This document shows, one piece after another, positions 54,095-64,000 of a stretch of 64,000 nucleotides of DNA. The position numbers and the translations under genes are program-made. Source of the stretch: Canna indica (Eukaryota; Streptophyta; Magnoliopsida; Zingiberales; Cannaceae); assembly GCA_034359265.1 (NCBI GenBank), contig CP136892.1:15920501-15984500 (forward strand), read 5' to 3'. The stretch's first letter is position 1; every line of letters begins with the position of its first letter. The notes beneath the pieces were generated by a model. It was not told where the DNA came from. It saw nothing but the letters and a program-made list of their open reading frames with translations, and ran no database searches.

Positions 54095-55711
54095 TAATTA
54101 AACTTCATTATTCTTTTCATTTTCTCTCCTACGTGTGTCAATTAAGTAACCAGTAATTTAATTTCATCCATATATATAACACTGTAAGGGCATCTTAATT
54201 CAAGTATTACAATTTCAAAATTACCAAAATAATTATTGCAATTTATGGTTGCCATATTTGATTTATCAAAATAAGCAACATACCAAATGACACCTTTCTT
54301 AAACCATAAACTGAAAGGAATAGACTGTCAATTAGATACTATTTTCATGTCAAAATTACACTACAGACTCCGATACTGCATCTTTCATCTCTCCTTGCAA
54401 GCAAGTGATTAATTGGGTGTTGTCTCCTCTATTCTCTCCCCTTGGGGCCACCTCTTTTTGTCTTTTCCTTTTCTCGCAGATGGCCCTCCTACAACTTAAT
54501 GTCTTCCTTGCTCCTAAAACATGCTCGGAGTTGGCCTACTGCAACGACCAGTAGACTGCAGACTAGATCTACCTAGCTAACGTTGACACATCTTCCTATG
54601 CTTGCTTTCGGTCGTACTCCTCTTCAATAATGGTTAAAATGCACCAATAATTTAAATTTTACTTTCACCAATATTATGTAATTTAATTATTTATTTTTAA
54701 TATGATTTAATTTACGAACACTTTCAACTCCGACATAGTTTTAAATTATTTACACTAAAAGAAGATTTAATATTCGTCACACCTTCTTTTACGTAAATAA
54801 TTCTTGTAAATAATTTATTTGATCAAATCCAATTTTCCAAACGAGTGGAGATGGTTGAAATGCACTTATAATTTGAAGCTTATCTTCATCAATATGGAGT
54901 AATTTAATTATTTAATTTTTAATATGATTTAAGAAAATTAAAAAGTGTAATAGATAGTTCAATATTAGAGGTTTAAATGAGAGAATTATAATTCAAGCAG
55001 AAATTATATAAACAAGTTTTATATGTACAAGGAGGAGTATACGAAAAGGTGCATGCATGTTGTTTGTAAAAATTAGCTTTAGTCCACATTGAAAAATGTG
55101 CTAATTTTATATTAACTTATAACCATTAGTGTGTATATTTAATTATTTGTGTGGATAAAAGGGAAGGTCAAGATGTGACATTAGTGCGGTGCACGGACAC
55201 GTTACTAAGTTGCATTGGTGCTTTTAGGTGCACTTTGCACTTCGCTAGGAGCCGCGAGCCCATCTTTTTGTCGAGTTTGACCTTGGTTCGAACTTGATTT
55301 TTGATTGTTGGAATTTCAACAGTTACTTGAATCACTACACTTAACTCTTGATCAATTGCAAGATTAATTTCGAAAATATCTTGCTAATTACTCATATCAG
55401 GTGTTACTATTTTTTCAATAATAAGCATTATATGAGAATTATCTTGTATTGATCAATATATAACAATCTCGAAATCTCTCTTATGATTTTTTAATCTTTC
55501 TCCTTCTCTTCTTCTTTCTCCTACCTATTGTAATTTTCTAAAGGTTTGATAAATTCTGGAGGTGTATTGCTACGGGGCAATAGAAATTTTAAGGTCAAGG
55601 ATCACCCATCAGTCCTTTAGAATACTCTCGAATCCACTTTCTCTCTAGCAATAGTAATAATATACAAAAATCTCAAATTCATAAATGATCAATAATATTA
55701 TAATTGATATA

Positions 55712-55715
<4 letters not shown>
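54095..55715. other. intergenic DNA with one diverged direct duplication
   Basis: No gene seen. ATGGTT(A/G)AAATGCAC...TAATTTAATTATTTA...TTTTTAATATGATTTAA occurs at 54629-54713 and again at 54851-54930, a diverged direct repeat about 220 bp apart. Confidence 0.6.

Positions 55716-55757
<42 letters not shown>
55716..55757 (+). repeat. (TA)n microsatellite
   Basis: About 20 TA units. Confidence 0.97.
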
Positions 55758-55758
<1 letters not shown>

Positions 55759-58180
55759 TATATTATAGAAGTCTATAAATGATTCATACATAATTTATAT
55801 ACATAAAATAGGGTTTGAAGTCTTAATTTTAAAAAATAATATATTTTTTTTCGACAGATTTTCATCGTTGATAATATTTCATATAATAGTTTCATTCTCA
55901 ACTATATCGAAAATATATTTCTTCACAGATATGTGATAAAGGTTGATGGGCTACATTACACAACATGGATTGTGTGCGGGGCCGAGGCAAGAGGTCGTGG
56001 TTATGCATGGGTGAAACAGCAGTTGACTGCGAAATTTAAATGAACTTATATATAAATTATATAATATATATAAAAAACATTTTATTAATAATATTATATT
56101 TATTTATTTATTTAACACATATATTAGTTATTTTTAACCATAATTATTTTTACTCTAACCAAACTACTACAATATTAATAAATTGCATTTTAACCTTTAA
56201 AATTTTTTATACTCCGGTAATCTTGAATTCTTGATATCTTCCACAACTTTAATAACCTAATTTTTTTGATAAATAATTAGAAAGCACAATAGAAAAATTG
56301 AGTGCTTAAAACTAAAAATTACCTTACAAAATAAAAATAAAACAAAAAAACGATCACAACAAATAAGGGGAGAAGAAGGAGAAGAAGAACGAGAGAAAGA
56401 AAAAGAGAGAGAAGAAGGAGAAGAAGGAAAAGAAGTAAAATAGAGGAAGAAAAAAGAAAGACAAGAGGAGAAATGGTAGAACATAAATTAAAAAAAAAGA
56501 TGAGAAGTAGTAGAGAAAGAAAAAAAAGGGGCATATATATATACAAGCAATAATTTTTTTTCGCTTAAATTTCTTCCGCTCTTTCAATTCATTATCTTTG
56601 TTTTTATGCAACTTATATTTTCATTTTTCGATGCTTAATTTCTAAATTTTTAACTTTAATTTTCACGTGAAACTATTTTAATTTCCTTCTAATTTAATTT
56701 TTATATTAAATCAATTTTGAATTTTATTAATGGTAAATTTTATTTTTCCTTCAATTAATCATGCTTAATTTTTAAATTTTTGAATTAAATTAACTACAAT
56801 TTCAAAATTAACTTCAATATTAAATTAATTTTGAGTTTTATTAATGGTGAATTTTATTTTCCATTTAATTAATCATGCTTAATTTTTAAATTTTTTGAAT
56901 TTAATTAATTGCAAAGGTTGAGAATTATTTATGAAAATTTGATTTTTTTTTTAAAATAAATTAAATTTAAAATTTGAATTTTATTATGCCGGCTGAATTT
57001 AACATGCTTAATTTTAAATTTTATTAATTTCCATTTGATTATAATCAAATTAATTATGTCAACTTAATTTTCATATATATTATATTATGCATATTTAAGT
57101 TTAAATTTTATTTTTTTCTTCATATTTATGTATGATTAATTGAAAAAATTTCGAACATTAAATTAAACAGGTTTTAGTTCCAATGAAGTATGCTTAATTT
57201 CCAAATTTTTAATTATATTTAAATTAATTAGACTTAATTTCAAAGTAACCATGATTAATTTTTAAAATTTTGAATTCTTTTAATTATGTATTCAAAATTT
57301 ATTAATTATTAAAATGCATATTAATTTTAAATTTTATTAGTTAATGAAAATTAATTTTAAAATTTCAAATTAAAATTTTAATATTTTGACATTCATTAAA
57401 TTAAGCAAATTTTATCGCCAATTAATTATTCTTATTTTTCAAATTTTATATAAAACTATTTTAATTTTCTTTCAATTTAATTTCTAAATTTTAATTAATT
57501 TTGAATTTTTTTAATGATAAATTTTTTTTCTTTCTAATTATGCATGTTTAATTTTAATTTTTCAAATCCATTTAATTAAACATGCTTGATTTCTAATTAA
57601 TCATGCTTCATTTTCAAAATTTTGAATTTAATTAATTTTAAATGCGACTAATTATTTATAAAATTTGAATTTTGTTATGTCTGTTTAACTAAAAATATTT
57701 AATTTTAAATTTTATTAAATTTTATTTTGTTAGAATGAAATTAATTATGTCTGTTTAATTTTTAAATCTTATATATTATATTATGCGGATTTAATTTTAA
57801 AATTTATTTTTTCTACCGTATTTATGTATGATTAATTAAAAAAATTTTGAGTCCATTAAATTAATCATGTTTCACTTTCAATTAAGTATTGGCTTTTATT
57901 CTCAAAAAATATAATTCTTTTATAACATGATAATTAAATGGTAACTTATTTCTGAAAATCTAGGTATACAAATATTTAAATTTAAAATTTTAATTTAAAC
58001 TATTAAGAATATTAAATTATAGTTACAAATTTAATTTAAAATTTAAATTAATTTTTTTATATAATAATTTAAAATTTAAACTAAGAATATTTAAAATTTT
58101 TATTTTTAACACCATGGATTACATAATAATATATTAAAATATAAAATTCAATTTCAAATTTTTTTATTTTTAAAATTATA
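55758..58180. repeat. very AT-rich region with degenerate interspersed motif
   Basis: No coding signal; Lys/Ser-rich open frames at 56257-56611 are low-complexity GA/TC runs. From about 56620 to 57620 the motif (A/T)ATCATGCTTAATTTTTAAAT recurs loosely, for example at 56625, 56759, 56873, 57003, 57189, 57245, 57543 and 57585. Confidence 0.6.
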
Positions 58181-58230
58181 TTTTAACTGTGCAAACTGCA
58201 AAGCACGAGTACTATAAATAGTAAATGTAT
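58181..58230 (+). repeat. Helitron-like 3' end, related to the end at 31850
   Basis: ACTGTGCAAACTGCAAAGCACGAG (split here: ACTGTGCAAACTGC, then AAAGCACGAG) and TACTATAAATAG, followed by T, parallel the minus-strand end at 31880-31850. The upstream boundary is not identifiable. Confidence 0.4.
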
Positions 58231-59572
58231 ATATATATATTAAAAATAGTAAAATATTAATTTTTTTTTTAAAAAAAAAGTGAGGAGACGGTAGATAATT
58301 TTCCGCCTCCCACCTAGGCAAGCCCGCACTCCCAGTTGACACGGGCGTGGGCTCGCACGCCCGCGTACCTGCGCGGGAGAACGCGGGTCCCCGCCCTCGC
58401 AAGTTTTCATGCCCCGTACCCGGGCGGGCGAGAATTCCGGCGCCAAATGCATCGGTATGCAGGCGTCATAAATTTCCAGCACCACTAGTGAAAGACACTA
58501 TTGGTGTTGACCTTGACCTAGTTCTTGGGCGGTGAGATCCATTTGAGTACGACTAAAGATTCTATAATAGTGCACTCAAATTTGCACAAATGGCAACCCT
58601 AAAAGGAGGAAGCTGCCTTCCCTCGTGCATGGGCGGCCAAATCAATTTTGGTGGTTTATGATTATTTTGAGGGTACTCGTTGACAATTCTTAATTCTTTT
58701 AGAATAGGAAACTCTTATGGTACACTTGTGTGAATTAATCCTATGATTAGATGCACCATGGTTATCTCGTGTGTAACCATCTACTCGTTGACGGTGGCTT
58801 AATTTTAAAAATTATCATGATACTCTCATCAAATGTAGCTCGATCTATCATGTAGGAAGGTATATGAGTGCCGGTAAAAGAACCCATCGTTCTTACAAAA
58901 ATGAGGAATGTCTTATGTATTCTATTGCTTCATGACTTTAGGAGTCTTTGGACAAGACATAGTAATGATTGGGAAAAGAGTTTCGGTATACCAATGTGTC
59001 ATGTAGAAAGATGATGTATATCAAACAATTTGATTTTCGACTTATCCAGAGTTTATAGTTGGATAAAGATATTATTTGATGAAAGAATTCTATCACACGA
59101 TAACCTTAACCTAAAGGTTTATCGCTACTTCACCTTAACTAGGTTTTCATGGTATGTTTATCTTACTCGTGATTTGTAAGAATTTTATATTATCAGAGAT
59201 TAATTCTAAAATTATCTCATCAAATTAATTAAGTGTTTTAATCAAGCACAAAAAGAGCGCATAGGATTTCAATCATACTACTATTTTATTTTATGCTGAA
59301 CCTTGAGTATCACATACATTAGGTATACTGACTCGTATAATGACTTCCACTGCATTGAAGAATAAATTCAAAGTGTAAGAATTTATCGACGAGGGGATTT
59401 TAGAAATTATATGAATTTATGTCTCAAAGGTGGAGACATTAAATTAAATTAATAATATTTTATTTTGTAAATTATTCAATGAGATTAGATGGCTACTTAA
59501 ATATGCCACATGATAATATGGTTAATTGCAAAAAAAAAAAAACATTGAGACTTTTCTCAAGTCTATTTCTTA
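58231..59572. other. unassigned; GC-rich patch then possible retroelement debris
   Basis: 58300-58440 is an abrupt GC-rich patch (GCGGGAGAACGCGGGTCCCC, GTACCCGGGCGGGCGAG) similar in style to hAT subterminal DNA. 58441-59475 reads like LTR or internal retroelement sequence, but I could not place ends or domains. Confidence 0.4.
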
Positions 59573-59702
59573 TAGCTTGTTTGGATAAAAGGGAAGACCG
59601 GGTGAAGAAAAACGAGGAGAGAAAGGGTGAAGAGAGGTGGGGAAGAGAGGGATGCAGAAGAATTGTTGTTTGGATAGGATAATGAAAAGTGGGTAGGGAA
59701 GG

Positions 59703-60187
59703 CCGTAGAGGTGGCTATGGGTCGTGCCTAGGTTGGCCCAGGCATGGCCACCTTCGGGCCGTGCTTGACATGATCCGACCACTCAAAGGGGAGGCCCAGC
59801 TCATCCAAATTATCAAAAATAAGTTATTAAAGGCTGACAATAAGACTCAAACCGTCAATCTTTAGCCTTTTTGTGGTGTACTAATCACAACACCAAGAGC
59901 CTTTATATGTATACATACAATTTTATTAAATAAATTAGCTACTCCTCAAGCCCGGCACAAAAGACCAAATGCAGACCAAGCTAGGCTTGGGTGGTGCCAG
60001 GCCTAGCTTACGGGTGCAAGAGCAGGCCGGGCTTGTCACGCGTGCCGAGCTCGGCCCACGTGCCCAAGATGTGAGCCCAGCTCGCCCCTTGGGCTTAGGC
60101 GGGCCATGCCCGGCCCAGCCCAAAATTCTTCGAGTTGGGTCAAGCACGACCCAGAGTCGGGCCCCGGCCCGACCCATTGCCACCTTC
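59703..60187. mobile_element. short non-autonomous hAT element
   Basis: The left subterminus AGAGGTGGCTATGGGTCGTGCC is inverted at the right as GGCCCGACCCATTGCCACCTTC (quoted in part: GACCCATTGCCACCTTC). An 8-bp AGGGAAGG flanks both sides (59695-59702 and 60188-60195). The ends are of the same type as the hAT at 6284. The interior is GGCC/GGGC-rich except for an AT-rich core (59810-59945). Confidence 0.7.
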
Positions 60188-60446
60188 AGGGAAGGGTAGG
60201 ATAATATACCCTTCTCATTGTTTGGATAGAAATTTTAAATGGTGGGACGAGAAAGAATAATTTTAATAAAATGACTTTTTTAGCCATCTATACACATATA
60301 CATATAAAATAAAAGTTAACTTGCTTATATCCTTTAATAATTAATTAATTAAAAAAATAAACTTTAATAACCAAACATAAAAAACCAACAAATATTAAAA
60401 AATTAAAAGTAAACGTGAAAGATAAACCCAACCATTCATGTCATGC

Positions 60447-60832
60447 AGGAGTTATCAAGTCGGATCGGAGCTCGGTCCGAACAAAAATCGTGCTCGGCTT
60501 GGCCCGAACAAAAATCGTGCTCGGCCCGATAAAAATTCAAGCCAGGACCACGAGCCCGACATGACATGAACAGTAAATGGGCTGGCTCGACTTAACCTGT
60601 TAGTATAATAATAAAAATTAAGAATCAGGCTATCGAGCTTGAACTATTCTATCGGGCTATCGAAAATGGACTATCGGGCCCAAATCGGGCTATTAGGGCG
60701 GGCCATGCCTACACCGCTTGGCCCCGACTCGATAACGATCCGTGCACGGTAATAATCGACTAGAGCCCAATTTTATCGTGTTGGGCCGCGCCAGGCTATC
60801 GAGCGGGGCTAATGGGACGGGCTGGGCCAAAA
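60447..60832. mobile_element. possible hAT remnant, GGGC-rich
   Basis: GGCCCGA/TCGGGC/CGGGCTATCGA motifs repeat throughout, in the style of hAT subterminal regions. No clear terminal repeats or target duplication. Confidence 0.35.
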
Positions 60833-61439
60833 ATTGCAAGCTAAAGATAACTATACAAATTAAATAATTAAAAATACGAGATTTTTTTTTATTTCATGGA
60901 GGGAAATGGTGTTTTTGATGACATTAAAATATTACAAATTTGTTATCCCTCCTTATTACACCATTTTAGTGGAATAAAAGTTGGTTTTAGCGGGATTTGG
61001 AGGGGTTTCTAACACCTCCAAACTTCCTCCCTTCCTAAAATTGAAAGTCAAATATGAGATAATTAACCCCTTCATTCTTCATCCCTTTTTATCCCTCCCA
61101 ATTCCACAATCCAAACAGCCCTTACGGATTAATCACGTCCTCTCAATTATTTTGAAGACTATAATAATTTATAAAAGAGGTTAAGAAAGACTATAAAAGA
61201 GTAATCAATAATAAGACTTGTTTACTTGATAGGATAATAAATGAGAGAGCATTGGATACTTTTTTTTAATATGTTGTACATCTGATATAATATTATTTTT
61301 ATATTCTTCTAATCTATGCATTAAACAAACAATAGATATAAATTCATATTTTATCTTATCCCCTTTATTTATAAAACAAACATACCTTAATTAATATGAT
61401 ATATAGGTTGGAATTTTCTCCACATCCTTCGATATATGT

Positions 61440-61852
61440 TAGGGGTGAGCGAATTCGGGTACCCTGTATTTTTTATGATACTCAGACCTTACTCTATATA
61501 AGATCGGTTCCTAGGTTTTGAAATCGGACCCTACCATGTTGGAACTTGGGACTCGGATTCTACCCGAAACTATAGGTTTCAGTTTTGATTTCTGGTACCG
61601 TTGTTGGAACCTAGGGTACATGTTCCAATAGGTTCCAAAACAGATTGGAGAACAGGTTCCAGAACAAGTTCCATTTTTGGGTACCTGATGTATTGGACCC
61701 GGAACCGAAATCGATTTTAACTAGTTCCAATTTTTGTCCGGCCTGACTGATCTACTCGAACTTAATTCGAGTCTACCCGGAATCTACCCGGCCGATTGGG
61801 TAGGTTCCAATTGATTTCGGATCTATTCGCGTGGTACCAATGCACACCCCTA
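61440..61852. mobile_element. hAT-type MITE with perfect 8-bp target duplication
   Basis: 413 bp, TAGGGGTG...CACCCCTA, flanked by ATATATGT (61432-61439 and 61853-61860). GGTACC occurs near both ends, and GGTTCCA/TGGAACC motifs fill the interior. It is the same end type as the MITE at 27670. Confidence 0.92.
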
Positions 61853-62100
61853 ATATATGTGCCACCATCCCCTTCTCTCTCTCTCCTTGTACGACCACAT
61901 ATATAGGTATTTTTGGAGTGATCTTTGTTATAGCCTTAAATTGATGATTTATATTGTTGCCATAATCAAACTAATTTATCTCAAATTCAAACCAAGCTAA
62001 AAATTACTATTTTTGAAAAATATTAATCATCGTCATCAGCACAGTCGAAGTTATGTAAAACAACTAGTTTTTCGACTATTGCACCTCAGCCAACTGTTGT

Positions 62101-62463
62101 CAGTGGCGGAGCCAGAAACTAAATTGGAGGGGGGCAAGACTCTCAAATGAACAATGGGAGACGCGGAAAGGGCACACGACTAGGGATCGAGATCAGAAGA
62201 TAAGAGAAAGGAAGATGAAAAGAGGATATAATTTTAAGAAATTGGATAGTTTTAAAATTTATGGAGGACAAAAGGTGATAAAGTTCAGAATATAGAAAGG
62301 ATTTTTTTAATTTTGTAGGGGGCAAATGAGGATAAATCTTAGAAACATAAGAATAATTCTATATTAAAAAGGGTAAAATCGTCATTCACCACGTATAAAT
62401 AATGAAATTTTAAAATTGATGGGGAGCAATTACCCCCTACCCTTCCAAGTGCCTCCGTCCCTG
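62101..62463. mobile_element. MITE, CAGTGGCGGAG family
   Basis: 363 bp. CAGTGGCGGAGCCAG at the left and GTGCCTCCGTCCCTG at the right are inverted repeats, with a GGGGGGC / CCCCCTA inner pair. Flanks ACTGTTGT (62093-62100) and ACCGTTGT (62464-62471) form an 8-bp duplication with one mismatch. Confidence 0.8.
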
Positions 62464-62471
62464 ACCGTTGT

Positions 62472-63874
62472 TTTTTCTATCCCAAATTATACGGAAGAAA
62501 AAATCTTCAAACAATTATTTGAACATTGTTAGGCATCTGAATAATATTTCTGAACCCATATCTCATGCTTTTGCTCTCTTAGATCTTAGTGATCTTTGTT
62601 GAGCCCTAAATTGACTCCTAATTTTTTTTATCGGAGCCCTCTTTGATGGAAGAATCATCATTTCATAGCCTTAAAAAGTATAGGAGATAGCAAGGAGGCC
62701 ACATCGTGCTTCTCGATCTCCTTTTACTTGCTTGCATGTATCATTGAACGATAGAGAATGCTTTCCCCCTCCATTAAAGTCTTTTAACTTTGTAAATTTC
62801 TATTGCTTTAAGCCTTCTATCTTTAATATATAGTTTCCTTTCTATACCTTCGAAGAATATTATCTCTCTTAAGATATTTTTTTGCCGGCCTTTGCCCGTC
62901 CTCAACATATATAATAATGAGAAAGAAAAGAGAGGTGGAGTGTTGACATAATATTTCCCGAAATTAATTTATGGCAACAGAATAAGTCTTTTAGGTACAA
63001 ATTAATATCCCAATTGCATGAAATGCTGCACGCCACTTATTTCGAATTTAGCTTTTTGTTCTTAATTTGCGGCTTTCGATCTAATTATGTCGTCTGGTTG
63101 GATTCCAATTCCACTGCACTTTTGTCTTCTCCATGTTAAAGAAGTTCATTCCCCTACTTTTTTTCTCTTTGTGCTTCGCGATCGAGGGTGAAATGACGAG
63201 TAGTGTCAATTCAAGAACAAATGCTTGATCAAAATGAAATCTACTATAGACTCACAGTTAAGATTCAAATTCAATGAGTTTCATAGAACTGCATTGAATT
63301 TTTGATAAAATTTAGGATTAATTGCTAAAAATAATGAATAACTATATTCCATTTTTTTTATTTATATATAATCTATCCTAAAATTTCAAACTCATATGAA
63401 TTATATCCCACTCTCAGATATCTATTAATGTAACTGTTAATGATTGATGTGATAATTTAGAAGGCATCAAAAAATATTTTATTATTATTAAGGTTTGCCA
63501 AGTGAGCAAATGTCAATACATATTAATTAAATTTTTTTAAAAGCCCCTAAAATCCTCTTATCCCTTCTACCTTGTATTGTGTTATCAAATACTAAGATTT
63601 ATTTTTTAAGAAAAAATTCATTAATATATGCTGGTATTTTCTAGCGTGACAAATCTTAATAAACAATATATTTTTTTATGTTAACTAGGCTGCCATGTTA
63701 ACAAATAATAATTATATTAACAAACATTTGACAGTGTGATATAATTGATATGAATTCAAAAATTGAGATAGATTTATTAATTAGCCTATAATTAGGTATA
63801 TATTCATCAATTTTTTTCTAATTTCTAAGTTTATAAATTAAAAATTTAATAGATATAGTCTATATATACAAAAG
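62472..63874. other. intergenic DNA, nothing recognised
   Basis: AT-rich, no coding signal, no terminal repeats or tandem structure that I could support. Confidence 0.6.
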
Positions 63875-64000
63875 GAGACGGTAGTTTGGCGTAATGGTAA
63901 AGTTAGTCACTTGTGATATGGAGGTCATGGGCTTGAGCCACATAAATAGCCTATCATTAATACATCAATCATCTCTAGAGCCTACAAAAGTGAGATTGTT
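63875..64000 (+). mobile_element. Au-like tRNA-derived SINE, running off the window
   Basis: GGTAGTTTGGCGTAATGGTA (63880-63899) holds a polymerase III A box and GGTCATGGGCTTGAGCC (63923-63939) a B box, at tRNA spacing, followed by AAATAGCCT, as in plant Au SINEs. The 3' end lies beyond 64000. Confidence 0.75.

Larger units (their letters stand above)
59573..61121. mobile_element. terminal-inverted-repeat MITE-like element with nested hAT insertion
   Basis: The left end is TAGCTTGTTTGGATAAAAGG (59573) and the right end ATCCAAACAGCCC (61109-61121), imperfect inverted repeats flanked by TTA on both sides (59570-59572 and 61122-61124). The pattern matches PIF/Harbinger-type ends. Purine-rich (left) and pyrimidine-rich (right) arms mirror each other. 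It contains a hAT-type insertion (59703-60187) and a second GGGC-rich patch (60447-60832). Confidence 0.6.

Noticed and set aside
56257..56611. Three overlapping Ser/Leu/Phe-rich frames that look like membrane peptides
   Set aside because: They come from a GAAGAAGGAGAAG-type simple repeat read on the complementary strand.
58154..58535. Open frames in the GC-rich patch at 58.3 kb
   Set aside because: Frames are open on both strands because of composition; no recognisable motif.
1..64000. A new defence, biosynthetic or signalling gene cluster
   Set aside because: Only one intact host gene is supported; everything else assignable is transposon-derived or a decayed host exon.

Overview
This is a repeat-rich plant nuclear window. 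The evidence is spliced genes with GT-AG introns, Ty1/copia and Ty3/gypsy LTR elements primed by initiator-Met tRNA, CACTA, hAT and Harbinger-like DNA transposons, and an Au-like SINE. A monocot fits the GC-rich first exons and the transposon mix, but I cannot name the species. There is no bacterial sequence, operon or CRISPR array.

The one gene that reads as intact is a 13-exon, minus-strand gene at 34.15-39.73 kb. It encodes a 455-residue multi-pass membrane protein of the heparan-alpha-glucosaminide N-acetyltransferase-like (DUF5009/YeiB-type) family. All exon phases close and all 12 introns have GT-AG ends. A second host locus, a CONSTANS-like B-box gene at the left edge, is a pseudogene cut in two by a young Ty1/copia element (302-5848) that has a perfect 5-bp target duplication.

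Layout: 0.1-6.1 kb, CONSTANS-like remnant split by copia element 1. 6.3-8.9 kb, decayed hAT transposon. 9.2-13.0 kb, Ty3/gypsy element with gag and 3' LTR but no pol. 13.9-15.0 kb, LINE fragments. 15.05-31.25 kb, a nest built on an old copia LTR; it holds a Harbinger-like element, a CACTA element, a gag-only SIRE-type copia element with both LTRs, and a solo LTR that itself contains a hAT MITE and a CACTA remnant with a captured exon. 31.85-33.3 kb, Helitron-like sequence with an inverted-repeat MITE. 34.1-39.9 kb, the acetyltransferase-like gene. 40.2-41.1 kb, an AT-rich array of palindromic motifs. 41.6-52.5 kb, a CACTA element whose TNP2 gene is interrupted by a related CACTA element, which contains a solo gypsy LTR. 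52.5-54.1 kb, a TRIM element and a truncated copia. 54.1-64 kb, AT-rich intergenic DNA with several MITEs and a SINE at the edge.

No set of genes here forms a new multi-gene system. The more unusual signals are the layered insertion history, a non-autonomous copia element missing an RNase H catalytic motif despite near-identical LTRs, LTR pairs with strongly uneven divergence, long hairpins and tandem repeats inside CACTA elements, and a stop-free 120-nt last intron in the host gene. Boundaries and family names were read by eye; no search was run.
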